Origin: Archegozetes longisetosus
Lineage: Eukaryota; Arthropoda; Arachnida; Sarcoptiformes; Trhypochthoniidae
Length of the DNA: 64,000 bases
Reading direction: 5' to 3'
Assembly: GCA_018873245.2 (NCBI GenBank)
Contig: JAEMBT020000008.1
Location: forward strand, 1,240,001 to 1,304,000
Positions 12,501 to 25,258 of the stretch are shown in pieces. A program made the position numbers and the translations under genes. Within the stretch, counting starts at the first letter, position 1. The number at the start of each line of letters is the position of its first letter. A model generated the notes under the pieces. The model did not search any database. It had not been told where the DNA came from and saw nothing but the letters and a program-made list of their open reading frames with translations.

Positions 12501-15259
12501 ACAATTCTGTTGAGTATTGCATTTTTAGGAGCAAAGCAGCTGCACTTTGTTAGTGAATATTTTGGACAGTTCTCGGAGTACGAGAGGACGCATAAGAACA
12601 ATGAATTTATAGAATACAGCCAGTACTGGACAATAATATAAGTGCAGGGATACAATCATTGATTCCCCCTTTCGATGGCATTAATACATACTTTTTTACT
12701 CATAATGTTTACGAGCAGTAAACAAATGTCAGTCAAATATTTTCCCTTTTATGTTATGACACAAATTAATATATCAGAAAAATTAAGGTTCAACGAAATT
12801 TGAGATTTTAAGTCAGTTTTTTATGGTCAGTATAAGTCAGTTCTATGTAATTATGCCTATAGAGCGATGTTATAGCTGTGATCCTCTCCTCCTGATCGAG
12901 TGCGCCATATTTTTGTTGTTCACGTCATCCATCATTTTGCCTGTAAATCGATCTAACTTTTTAATCAGTCTACTAGCACTATATAAAAGACTTGTATTGG
13001 ATTTTTCTATCAGTTTTTATCATTTCGGAAAATTCCAAACGATTCCTATTTTAATGATAGAATCTAATGGCAGGTTTGATGTCATCTCAGAATAATTTAT
13101 GTTATAGTTGTAGTTAAGTGTCAATGTTTTTCTATAATCCACTATCAGCTACTTTGATAAATGATGTTTTTTACTCCCACTAAAGCATCCCATCGGTAAC
13201 TCATAAATGTATTAGATTTCATCCCTTATTAGAAAATGTTTACTTAGAATTCATGAGAAATGATCGCAGATTTTACTACAAATTTATGGAATATCTTTGT
13301 TAGCAATAGTTTTGTCATTTATTAGTAAATACATAGACCGAAGAGTTTTCTACATTTATAATACAAACATTTCACTCTATGCTACACTATTTAGTCAATA
13401 CATCATTATCTGTAACAAAATACATTCAAATGAACGATTCAGTATTTAGGCATCAATCAGGATGAACAATACACTTGAAAAAGTAAACATAATTATTCAC
13501 AAAACCGCATGAATAAATAATCGCACAACTAATGAGTAACTAACATATTTGTAAGTTTTGTGTAATTGTTTGTTATTAATAATTTTGATCTTTCAACGCA
13601 TGAAACGAATTGATGAACTGTTGGCGTGTCATTTTATTTATGTGATTCTAGCTTTTTAATCTTATTTAAAGATTATTTTCCTCAGCTGTGTTTGATTTTA
13701 GTTTTTAATTCATAAATCTTATCAAGAATCGATCTGATGCACAAAGTTTACTTATTAGTAATCTATACTTTGTTTACTCAAATGAAACTGACCTCAACTA
13801 TCATTTGATTCTGTGATATCTCTTTTTACCTAATCGTTAGTTTTATTAGTCTATATTTAATCCATAGCATAATTTGCAAAATTTTCTTTTATCTAAAGTA
13901 TATCATCAGAATGTAATAGAATTTGCAAAGCTATGATTTCTCTGGACTCAAGACATGTGACATTCAAATAAGTGTAGATTATCTTTTGGGAAATCAAAGC
14001 TTTCTCCTAGTCCCTGATAAATATTTCAAATTAAAGTTCTTACGAATGAGAAGTATTAATTTCTTAATTCCTTTAGTTATTACGGTCCTAATTGATAGGG
14101 AATAGAAAAATTTGAAACCTTTGTGATAGTTTAAACAGAAAATTCATGCACTGTTCGACCAATATTCAAGCTTCAAGCTTGAAAATTCGTTTTCATAATT
14201 AAATTGATGCTTGAATGCTCTAATTTTCATTTAATATCAAATCATACCGAACGCTTGTGTTTTTTAAGTTAAAATCCAGTATTTGTTTATCATTTACAAA
14301 TTGTTAGCACTTCGTTTTCTAAGCTTTACTAAACTAGATCAAAATCTCGATTCGCGTTTTCGTTCAACGTTTATTTACAAAACTATCATAATGTAGTCTA
14401 AACTTTAATTAACCTCTAAATTTGAAATCTGTTCAACAAGATTGGAATAATAATGATTGACTTGTTATTATATGAAGGTATTTAATTGAATTAATGACTG
14501 CAATTAATTTATTTGATTGATGTAGTAGATAAGTGCTCAAAAATGAATGTTTCGCCATCTTTTCTTTGGAGTAGAACATGATGCAGATAACGATCAGAAT
14601 CTTTGACTCAGCATTATAGAACAAAGTCTGAGGAGTATTACTTTTTTGAAAGATAACACAAAGCTGTTTACCTATATACAAGTCCAGTATTGACTTATTT
14701 GTTGAAACCAGCATTAATTTGAAAACATAACCACTTATTGCTCATTTAAATGTTTAATTCATTGTGGACGTGAATTAAAATACCAGAATTCCTTCAACTA
14801 CAGCATATGTTAATATTAACTTAATATCTCTAAAATTTGTATTTAATTTAGTCATTTTGACATTTTCAACTAAAAACTGATGGTATATTTTCTAAAGTTG
14901 AATGACATTCAATAAGTTGGCTTAAAATGTTGTCCAACAGACTTAATATTCACAACAAACAACAAGCAGTGTTAGGTCAGACTCACATTTATTTCCTGAA
15001 AAGGGGTGACAATTTTTCTTAGAAATGGCATTTACTCAAACCATTCTCGAAAATGATGGCTACAAAGCCACACATTGAGTCCGCGGTTCACTTCTCGAAT
15101 GACCATAGCTTTAAGGCAAAAAGAGCAAGTGTTACACATATTGTTAAGGGGGTTACACATGTTTACTCCCTTCTCAAAATTTTTCAAACTCTGCATTTCA
15201 GGAACACAACAGTCACTAGTAGTTTGAACAGCAAGTTCTGTTCAAAGAGAAAGAGAGCG

Positions 15260-15262
<3 letters not shown>

Positions 15263-15303
<41 letters not shown>
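15263..15303 (+). repeat. (GA)n microsatellite
   Basis: About 20 GA units, with impure GAAAG and GGAAAG flanks. It is the leftmost of a series of GA/CT tracts that continues through the lin-28 locus. Confidence 0.9.
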
Positions 15304-15307
<4 letters not shown>

Positions 15308-16865
15308 GGAAGAAAGGGGTCATTTTGATGGTTGCAACGAAAATCTCTCAGTGCCAGAAGTGGTCAGTAGATTGTTTGAGTACATTTCCCATAACATTGA
15401 GAATATAGTATTGCTTTACTTGAATTGCGATCAGTTTGGACAGGAATTCTGATGGGCTTATGCCTTATGTACTTCTATATAAAGGCTTAAAGGATGGAAT
15501 GAATTGGAAGGAAGTGTACACATAATACTATTCACAAGTCCGTATTCGAGAGGATAGAGAGAAATACTGATAGAGTTTGAGAGAAAGGAGCAATAGAGCC
15601 ACACCTGGAACTTATGTAGAGTTTGACTATTGTTAGCATGTATGCGTTTTCGAGTTTAACAATCATTTTTTCTTTTAAATGTAAAAGGGTCCACATTTTT
15701 CCGAAAAAAGGGAACCAAAGTTGCGTCCACTTTGACATTAACTATGATATATGAGAGCTTTGACCACCGCTTCTTTTTTTAAAAGTTTAAATCTATTCAA
15801 ATGTTACATAAGCACGGATTGTGAATCGCGGTTTATGATCAGCCACTGATCCGCATATTGTTCTCCCTTTTTGTTCCACTTTTTAAAAAAAATTTCCTTA
15901 TTTTCCTCTAGAAAAACATAACTTTCAAAACGAAATCCTTTCATTCAAAGTAATGTTTACAATATTTTGAGGAAAAGTTGATTGAACTGAGCGAACGCTC
16001 AATGTTTTTAACTGAAATAATTTGGTTGACTATAGGAAAGAAAGTTACATAAGAGTGACTATAAAAAGCAGAAAATATGAAAAGCAATTTTATAGAATAT
16101 AATATTCTTAAAAGATTGGTATAAACCAAATATATTGTTGAATCTAACATATCGTTTTTAAGCCAATTGCCGCTTATATTAGTTTCCATTGCCAGCCATT
16201 CCTCAGTTAAGTTGCTTTGAAAACGTTGCAATCAGTTCCAACCCATTTTGAGGTGAATTGTCCAATAGTAGACTTCTATTTGTCATTTTTGCAATAGAGA
16301 GGGCAGGCTTTCGTTGTGTGGATGTGGTTCTGAACGTTGGGCTCCCTCTCAACGATCGCAAGCATTGCATACCATCTGAAATGCTTCTTCTTTTAGGTTT
16401 CTTTAAGTGAAGTCTTTTTGATATAATTTCATAAGAAATAAATCCGAAGTATACTATTTTTGCTGTGATTTAATCAACAATTTAGTCATAATGTCATAGA
16501 GTTAAAACGAGTATTTTGTATTCAATATTATTTTCAACTGAGTGTTGAAGTTTTGGAGAGCATAATAACCACTTAATAGAAGAAAAAGTTTTATATTTTT
16601 ATTTTGATTCTAACCAAGAGTTTCTTATCAAATTTTCTTCCTGTGAGATAATATTCAAACCTTTGGTTCTTTTATTGTACTCAAGTATCAAAACTACCGG
16701 CAATTTATTACCTCTTTTTGATTTAATTTCAAATTCAAGTGCTTCGTGAACAAGAAGTAAAAACTTGTGTCAGAGTTTTTGAGCGTTTGATTTGCACTGA
16801 AAGTCAAATCTTATTTCCACTTTTCTCTTCGACACTCTTTTATTTTATTGGAAGTCAACGCGGGC

Positions 16866-16928
16866 TATAAAAGGCCCTCAAAAATTGCTTCAAAACGGGT
16901 GCCGAAACAAGAATGACCGAAACCAATG
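16866..16928 (+). promoter_or_regulatory. lin-28: Core promoter plus 16-nt first coding exon, candidate alternative start of lin-28
   Basis: A textbook TATA box (TATAAAAGG, 16866-16874) sits 47 nt before an ATG at 16913. Five codons follow (M-T-E-T-N), then a single G at 16928 and a strong donor GTGAGT. The exon therefore ends in phase 1. That is exactly the phase required by lin-28 exon 2 at 28963, the next supported coding exon with that phase other than lin-28's own first exon. Joining them would give a 226-residue protein that lacks the Gln/Ser-rich leader. The promoter and donor are seen directly. The link to lin-28 over a 12-kb intron is inferred from phase and order only. Confidence 0.45.
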
Positions 16929-17088
16929 GTGAGTCAAATTCTTTTCGAATTTAAGTTTAGTTTTCAGAGAGTCATAGTTAAATACAAAATAGTGGCCATG
17001 TGTTTAATGCTAAAATGTTGATTAAATGCTGATAAGGTGGCAATTAAGTCGTTTTGCGATTTCGATTTTTTATTACTGCAATTGGGCT

Positions 17089-17090
17089 GT

Positions 17091-17139
<49 letters not shown>
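17089..17139 (+). repeat. Compound (GT)n(GA)n microsatellite
   Basis: About 13 GT units run directly into about 12 GA units. It lies 160 bp downstream of the candidate alternative lin-28 first exon. Confidence 0.92.
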
Positions 17140-20100
17140 CAGGTGTTATTCAGCTAAGGTCGAGTTGTACCAATTTTTTTTATTTTTGTTGGACACTGAG
17201 TCGGAACAGCATTTCATAGCAAATGGTCATCAAAATGTATTAACTGCTTCTATCCAGTTTCAAATCTAGCCCTCACTCTCCGACCCTAAAACCATTTGCT
17301 ATTTTTGTCCCACAAGGTTATGGAAAGTTTACCCTATTCTCTGTTCGACGATTTTTAGACTTAAATGTAAACTCGTTGTGAATGTTGTTTACCGCTTACT
17401 AACATACATATCCCTATTATTTTTGTTTGAATCCCTCAAATGATTCGTCGAAGTCGTTATTTCAATCACTTGAGTAATAGATAGCTCCGAATGTTTTTGA
17501 GAACTTTGTGGAATTTTCCAAATAATTTTCAATTGAATAAAACTTGAGGTTTGAAAATTTCGATCGTTGTCCAATACTGTTAAGCTTTCTATGAACCTGA
17601 ATCTAATTTGAATCAAAAGCTTCAAAACTATTTTAAGTCAATTTAACTCTTGAATCGAACTCATTTGACAAATGCCTTCAGACTTGTATTCAAATCTATT
17701 TTATATTCAATTCGATGACATCTGATTAGAACAATGAGCTCGAAGCTAATATTTTCCGCCTCTTACTTTAATTTCAATTGCAAATATATGAACAGATAAT
17801 ATGGAAGAACACAAAGTAAATAATATACTCATGACAACAAACCTAATTATAATAATTGCTTATTCAACAATAAGCTCGGATTAGAGAGTGTTGCACTTCG
17901 ATCATTAGTATTTACTGCGATCTATTAATGCAAAACAATTCTATTTAAGTGATTCATACTTCTTCAATCAGTTTGCAGAAAAAATTGTTAACTTATAGTT
18001 AATACTCAATAAAATGCCAGTTTAAATGTGTGTCGTATTGAGTGCTAGAAATGATGACTAGATAAGCAAAAAGGGATTGGATGGATAACTGATGTCGTGA
18101 AAGAGTAGTTGGCTTAAAACTAAGTGTTACTGCAGTTTGTATTTTACTTAAATATATAATTTGTTAACTTTCTCAACAACTTTATATATTTGGTTATGCT
18201 TTAAGTTATGATAAGTCGCGACAACTCTCAGACTGTCATCAATCACATTACGCGTACCTTGTATTTGAGAGCAGAAAACTAAGAGCTTTTAAGTTTATTT
18301 TTAGAGCATAAACATCAGGGTATATGAGGGACAGAAGGATTATCTAAGAGAAAACATTTTTTTACTTGTTAAGAATAATATTTTTCATGAAACACATATT
18401 TCGGTTGTTTTCAGTTGAGAATGGGCCTAAAGAGTGTTTTAAGAATGGATTGATTGTAAGGCTAGGAAAGAGATGAGTTATTTTTTACCGTTCATGCGGT
18501 GTCACCTCGTGAACCAAATTGTATACTACTCTCCACTCTATCCCTACTCCTTTTTCAAGCCTACTGACCATTACGTCATTGATCAATAAGTTGTAAATTG
18601 ATTTTGACAGCAACTAATACTTCGCGGCATCGCATACAAAAAGCATTGAATTTCATGACATGTTATGTTTGTTTTTGTTCAATCATCTCATGAACTCGTC
18701 AAACAAAATGAGTTAATAATTTGAAGTCCAATTATCACTAATAACCATTACTAATAAAGGACAGAACATTAGTTATGTTAACTCTAATCTTACAGTCCAT
18801 TGAAATGCTGGCAACGCGTCAAAACTCATAAACAGTTGAAAGCAGAGTCTAATTAATTAATTTAGTTAACACTATGGGTAAAAGAAACATTTTGCCACTA
18901 ATCGCTTAGCATTAGGTTTATTTTGAACGGCTAAGAAAATATTATTTGTATTATATATTTGTTTGCAGTTTGCGCTCAAATTTAGTTGTCATTGATTTAC
19001 TGCATTGCGAAGTTTTCTCAGTTTTTACTCAAACCAAATTGAATTTGTTGTGCAGTTGCCTCTAAACAGACTCCATGAAAATCTAAAGTTATTTATTGTA
19101 TTTTGAACAATAAAAGGCGTGCAATACAGTTGTGTGCAAAATAGGTTTTAGAGCAATAATTCACAATTGAATACCTGCCATCTCTTAACACTACTCCATA
19201 TATGTTCCATAGAGAATTTTTCACTATGAAAAATGAAATATATGCATAACATTATTCATTTGTGAAAGAAAAGCAAAAATTTTTCACTTCATAAATTAAT
19301 ATGAATAGCAGTCTATGGCGTGAAGACATAATAAGAAGGTTTTATGTTGCCATTTTTATGCTTCAATTCATCTGAAACTAAAGATAGAAATACTTAGTTT
19401 AATTAGAAATTCTAATGGCTGTCAACAAAGCAAATTCAGTTTTTTTTAATTTGCACTGATTATCGACCACTCCTTATAACGTCACATTGGAGCCAATATA
19501 TGCTTGGAGTTGGGTTCCTATGAAAGATGTATGAGAATCAAATTGGGATCCTTTTTATATGAAGTGCTCCTCCTTTCGAATCGATCGACTTGACTAAAAA
19601 GCATTAATAGCGTGGGGAAAGCTTAGGGCTAGTGTTTTGCACTCTAACTATTACTACTAGTCTCTTATTGCGTTTTATTTCAGTGTCAGAGAGTAACATA
19701 TCTCAAACGATTGGCACAAAATCATAGATATTTGAGATGCGAACTTAAAGTTGGTTATAATAAACTTATTTTGAAGCATAAGAAATGTCAGGTGTGAAAG
19801 ACGATGTGGATTGGGGAGAGCGTCAGGTAAGAGAAGATGGTTTGAGTTGGTTGACTCCTCCGCCTCTAAAAAACAAGAGCATTCTAGTCAACCAACCAAA
19901 ATGCTGGAAATGTTACTCGAAATTACTTTTGTTAAAAATGTGCGTAAAAGCAGTGCTTCTACTCACAAATAATTTGATTGGTTGTCATTTTATTTCAACA
20001 AACAATAGAACTTCCTCTTAATGCTTGTGAAAGGCTTTCTAAAATTTTCAATGTGTTTCAATGTGTGCGAATAGAGTCTGCTCTCAAACTCCAAACCCAT

Positions 20101-20795
20101 TTTCAAATCCATTTTTTCAACCTCTTTAACGTCAACCATCTTGATATGTACCTCAACTTATTTTTATTCGGCGCTAGACTTATCTGCAAAGTAAATCCTA
20201 TTTTACTACTAAATCAATGCTTTAATCTTTAATTTATTTTCTTTCATATTTAACTGTATGATAGGTTTATCAAACTTTTATCCATTCAATCAGTATTAAT
20301 ACGAAAAACATAAACGTTTTGCACATTTTTCAATTCTCTATCTATCTATCGGTTAAACTTGAGTCTAACGGTCTACAAGGATGCATATCAACTAAAATAT
20401 TGCACAAATTGCAGCAATTAATTTGAGGGATTAATATATTTTGCAATTAGTTGAAAGTAATTATAAAAATGCACTTGTACTGCATGTCGCCATTGTTTGG
20501 ATTAATTAATATAGTCTTATACTTATATCGATCTAACATTATAAGGACAGAAATGCATTTAAATAGAAAATTAATTTCTATTTTACAAGTATTACGAGTG
20601 AAAGCAAAGCTGTGAAAAATTCATTTTCAGTGTCCAGTTATGACCACGCGGTGGAGTCACGCAACCAGTGCAACCAATTTGATAAGTTGTTGAGAACTCC
20701 CCAACTATCCAACTATTTTGAGTTTTAACCTCATCTCTCATAGTATACTATTGATGCGTGTAGTTATTGGTCTTTTTCTACTATAAAAGAGACAG

Positions 20796-20799
<4 letters not shown>

Positions 20800-20828
<29 letters not shown>
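20800..20828 (+). repeat. (AG)n microsatellite
   Basis: About 14 AG units, preceded by CTATAAAAGAGACAG. Confidence 0.9.
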
Positions 20829-20832
<4 letters not shown>

Positions 20833-22464
20833 ACACATGTGCGCATAATATTTGCTAAGCCTAGTGCTAACTTTACACTGCAGTGCACTCAATAGCAATA
20901 TTCTATTTTCTAGAAATAAAATCGATTTTATTTTGTTAAACCTAAAGGAAAATGTATAAAATCTATAAAACAAGGCGCGATCACAATTGAGATGCTTGTT
21001 TGCTATCGTATATTTTCTGTCTCTATAGTTCAGTTCAGTTATGATCGCAATAATTGTAATGTCGCAAAGAATAATCGTTGCTATGCTTTGTTCACTAGCT
21101 TTTCATTTATCTGTCTAACTAAATTCAACTTATGTCTTATCTCATCCCTTTTTGTTTGCCAATAAAATTAATTATTTTATTTATATCTTTATTTCTAAAA
21201 CGCCTAAACACTAAACTAATTGCATGGCAACTAAGTCTTTGCTTCCATTCTATAGTTCGTCGTCACAATTATTTTTTCACTACTCCTATCAAATCCCAAC
21301 ACTCAATTGCACTCTAGGTTTTCAAATTCAAACTTTAATCTTTAAATCTTCTCATCAACAAATATATCTGTTTGACCCGAAAACTTATAATCTTGACTTT
21401 GAAAACTGATTTCAATTTGAATAAAATTTGAATTTCAATTCAACTCTAATATGAACAATGGATTTGTTTGATAACAAATTAGTAATTTATGTCTGGATTT
21501 TATCGACCAAAAGGCATGCGCTTCGAAGTCCATTATTGAAAATATAGATTAAATATCAATTATCAATATTTATGTTTATGATAGGCATAACGGACTGTCA
21601 ATAACTTCTATCAGGCCTCATAAAAATCAATTAAAATAGTTTTCGCAGACCATTAAATCATAATATTATTAGATTATGATTTATTTTGATTAAATATAGA
21701 TTCATGTAATATAATATGAATGCATTCACTCTTTCCCATAAAAGAGTATAATTTATTAAAATATTTCACATTCCAGTTTTGTGTTATTTGAGACTTGTTT
21801 TTGTGTCAAATTGTATTTCTCTTTTTTTTACCCTCTGTCGAGGCATTAACTTACGAAATGCGTAATAAAATTTGATTACTTCAGTAATAGTATACCAGAA
21901 ACAGCGAGCCTTAAAATCCTGAGAACAGGCATTCGTTCTGAGAAATTGCAAACACAATAAAAAAAGATTACATTCTTCTAATTAAGAGTTGCACTAAATT
22001 ACTAAAAAAATAATGAAATTTCATTCCTAGCAGTTATTAAATCAAATTAATTGAGTTGAAAAAATTTGTCGAATAATCTGTTGAATGAATATAGTGTGTA
22101 TTTGTTGTAGTTGAAATATTAGTATTTGTATCTCAACGTAGAATAGACTAATTCGTTGCTCAAATAGGATTGAAATTTAGAAATCATTTTTATTGCATTT
22201 TAAGTTCTAAACCCAAAATTTGGCCGCAGGTTTTTAACCGTAGTTTAAGCACAAAACACATATCTTTCTTTTTTGTACAATTCCCTAATATTTTAGTACA
22301 ATTCTTATCTATGTTTGTATCATATAATTCAATGCTTTCGAATTCGCGGAAAGACTGCACAAACGAATATATGGTTTGTCGCATCCCTGTCCTTATCCCT
22401 AACCTAAAGCCCCTCTGATTTGCATTGAGTGACCATAAGAGGAAGCCCTCTGACTACTGATGGA

Positions 22465-22989
22465 TCATTGGTGTAGAGCTAAAAGTGCACTGAGCAAAAT
22501 ATTTTTCATAATTGCATATATAGCCAGCATTGGTCTGATGGCCATCGAAGCGTAATGCCGCCATGTATTACACACTGTGGGCATCTTTTCTTCTATTACT
22601 TCAAAGAAATTCTTAAGCCCTAAGAAGTTGCAAATCACGCTAATATAGTTAAACATTTGCCTTGAGGTTTTAGCATTTGTTAGGGTGTGACACAAGAGCC
22701 AGAAGAAGGCCAAACTGATACCCCACTCAACTATTATTAGGACCGATGTATCTTTCACTTTCTTCAGTGGAAAACAACAGTTAATTTATAATAGAGAGAA
22801 TTTTGCTTTTTTACTAAAGTCTATCATTTCCTTTACATTGTGTTGAAGTGCCTGTTTATCAGCGAGAGAACAGTATAACAGTTCTGGTTGGGTAAGCCAA
22901 CAAAACCAAAAAATGCCACTATTATTACCTTTAAATATGTACTTCCACATCACCATTGCATTTATATGCATTTTGTCAATCACAATCAT
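22465..22989 (-). pseudogene. Possible decayed multi-pass membrane protein fragment
   Basis: Read on the minus strand, one frame stays open from 22989 to 22465 apart from a single TAA near 22786-22788, giving about 175 codons. The translation has hydrophobic stretches (for example a Trp/Leu-rich segment around 22690-22730 and a Leu/Ala-rich end) between charged loops. The composition is more protein-like than the surrounding AT-rich frames. I cannot assign a family. A chemosensory receptor relic is one possibility, but I see no diagnostic C-terminal motif. Chance remains a real alternative. Confidence 0.25.
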
Positions 22990-25049
22990 TCTTCGATTTG
23001 CTTGTTCAAATTTACAAATTCAATTTGTTTCTGTTTCTGTTTCTGTTTTATTCATTGATAGAGAAGAGCAATAATTGAGAAGTTAGTGCAATAAAACATT
23101 CAAAGCTTGCTTCACGATTCATTGAGTCACTGTCTCTACCTCTAGCTTTTACTTTTCTTAATTAACCAACAAAGATGTTACAGAATTTCAAAATCAGAGA
23201 TGCTGACGAAAATTTGGATTTTGACTGAATCTTCTAGAAAGCTTGTACTGCACCGAATCGATAAGTTTTAAACCAATTAAATCAATCCTAATTCAACAAA
23301 TGGTGCATTGAATGAGTGCTTCAGTAGAGATAATATCGATTTTTAAGTCAGATACAATTTTGAGCCTAAATACATGTTTTGTGTAGAGAAATGATTATAT
23401 TTTGAGCTGAGAATTCATTTTATTGCGTTGCGAACTTGCATTATCTAATTTAATTTATGCTTCTCTTATTTTTTATTCAATTCATTCCAATTTCCTTCAC
23501 TAAATTGATTTCTCAATACTATCCTTATAAATGTTTTAGATTTAATTATAATAATATTTTCTATCAGGTTGTAAATAACTATTATTTCAATTTATGCAGT
23601 AATGCCGATGGTAATTTAATAATTTTTTGCTATTTTACTTTTATGTTAAGCAAAATTTATAAGAAACACCAAATATTTATGCAAAGCGCTAACGATATTG
23701 AAACTTGAAATATGCATAAAAAATCAATTCTTATGTCGTTTAGAGAATATGATAAAAAGTGTTGTCGAAAAAGCGGTTGAAATCGAGTTAAAACTGTATT
23801 TTGATATTTTCTTATCAAAATTGACAATTTATTGATTGAAAGTGAAGTTTTAACGTTAGTGCAAAATAAACATGAAAATGTGAATTTCTATCCTTATTGG
23901 TGGCACTCATTCCCGCCTTTAAGATTTGACGTCAGAATTTAAGAGTATCGAAGAGGGCAACAGAATTGAGTCCAGAAATTTGAAGGGGAATCAAATCAGA
24001 TAAACCAACCATTGGATTGTATGCTTATATAAACAAACTAAAGTTAATTTCGTGTTTAGTTGTTCTGTATGATAGCTATGATCAGCGATTGTAAGCACGC
24101 GCACCTTTTCATACATATTGAGCTGAGGAAGAGATGAAGAAATGCTAATTTAAAATCCAATTGGACTTGCAAATTGAATAAAGTTTAGAGTTTGCTATCT
24201 CTGACTGTTGCGGTTGCCATGAGTACAGGTGCATAATATTGTAGAGAACTATATCTGCAGACAAGTTTCGGTATTGGGAGAGGAGAGCATTTTAAAATTT
24301 AATTCGTTCGGCAGCGGTTTCTCTATCCCTCCCTTTGAGCCTTCCTCTCAAACTCTCACATTCTCTCCTCTCTGCCATTCTATAAACAGTAATTTTATGG
24401 AAAGAGTATTTCGTGTTCAGTAACATTATGAAGAGAGATGAGAGGGGAAGAGACGAAAAATTGATGGGCATTTGCCGACATTGTGCTAAAGTTAGGCTAA
24501 CTTACTCTCTCATGTCTCTCTATCTGAATCGCTTTCATATATTGCTCACTTTAATGCTCACGTTTTCCCCCATTCAATCGATCGACTAATACTAAAAAAG
24601 AAGGCATTCCCTTAAAAAAGTAGAACTACTACTGTGTTTATTTTTCTTTTGGATCCCCTTTTTTGCAATGAATGTGCGCGATGTGAACCGCCCTTACATA
24701 TAGTCTGCTTTATAACATGAAGTGCTGCACAAGTTTGTGTCAGTACTGATCGAAACTTTAACTGATATTTTTAGAGTCAAAAAAGTATATTCTCTATAAA
24801 CTGTATTTATGCCGCTATTATTATACCAGAACTTGATTTCTGCCAAAGCCTGACCAGCGGTACGACTGTAGCACTGATACAAGTCGTGAGTAAGTGTTTA
24901 GAGTCTGACTGGAGGCTGACTTCTGGCTGCATAACCCGATCTCGCGTTGAGGTCAAGGCAAATACATAGGGACTAGAGAGGAAAAAAAGTCTCATTCACT
25001 TATTTTTGGCATTAAATTAGCGCAAACTGTTTTCCTTCCGCTACTCCAA

Positions 25050-25087
25050 TAAGTGACGTATTAAGTGACGTATTTTCGTATATATAA
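25050..25087 (+). promoter_or_regulatory. lin-28 promoter: tandem CRE/ATF-like sites and TATA box
   Basis: Two exact tandem copies of TAAGTGACGTAT occupy 25050-25061 and 25062-25073. Each contains TGACGTA, the half-palindromic CREB/ATF type core. A TATATATAA box follows at 25079-25087. A start site about 30 bp downstream would leave a 5' UTR of about 50 nt before the ATG at 25162. Confidence 0.55.
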
Positions 25088-25161
25088 TCCTAACTCTGGC
25101 GACCCGCTGTTGCAAAACATCTCTTTCACTTTCCCTCACATTTTTTCTCCCCGAGGGACTG

Positions 25162-25258
25162 ATGGTGTCCGTAAGGCAACGTCACGCCGGTCATCAAGAA
25201 CAACAACAGCAGCAGCAGAGCTCCTGTTGTAACTCTCCTTCTTCTCCCATTAATGCAG
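25162..25258 (+). CDS. lin-28: lin-28 coding exon 1 (Gln/Ser-rich leader)
   Basis: The ATG at 25162 follows a short pyrimidine-rich leader and opens 32 codons plus one base. The exon ends GCAG before the donor GTTTGC. It contains a run of six Gln encoded by mixed CAA/CAG and a Cys-Cys pair. Phase 1 matches exon 2. The donor is weak (GTTTGC), so the exon could end elsewhere, but the phase agreement supports this end. Confidence 0.75.

Larger units (their letters stand above)
1444..16860. other. 15.4-kb non-coding stretch without a supported gene
   Basis: I read both strands and found no reading frame with recognisable domains. The open frames are short (under about 125 codons), AT-biased in composition and lack consistent splice partners. 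Visible contents are a cluster of degenerate 16-bp repeats at 2948-3245, a TCTAC pentanucleotide run at 6481-6500, a possible isolated leader exon at 8071-8107, a small GC-rich hairpin at 12393-12418 and a GA microsatellite at 15263-15303. It is probably intergenic and may contain distal control sequence for lin-28. Confidence 0.5.
17140..25049. other. Non-coding stretch upstream of the main lin-28 promoter
   Basis: No gene is supported here. It contains a near-perfect 25-bp palindrome (18490-18514), a GA microsatellite (20800-20828), a decayed reading frame on the minus strand (22465-22989), three TTTCTG units at 23027-23047 and CT-rich tracts around 24330-24380. If the mini-exon at 16913 belongs to lin-28, this whole stretch is intronic. 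Confidence 0.45.

Noticed and set aside
15053..15328. 91-codon frame with Arg-Glu repeats
   Set aside because: The RERE run is the translated GA microsatellite. The same applies to frames over the GA/CT tracts at 17089, 20800, 25964, 37774 and 41284.
18054..18063. TGACTAGAT, the start of miR-279-type sequence
   Set aside because: Only nine bases match and no foldback is visible. This is expected by chance in 64 kb.
19785..19826. ATG exon of 14 codons (starting MSGVKDDVDWG) ending in a strong donor GTAAGA, another possible lin-28 first exon
   Set aside because: It ends in phase 0, while lin-28 exon 2 needs phase 1. Joining them reads out of frame to an early stop. No promoter motif is close and no other partner exon was found.
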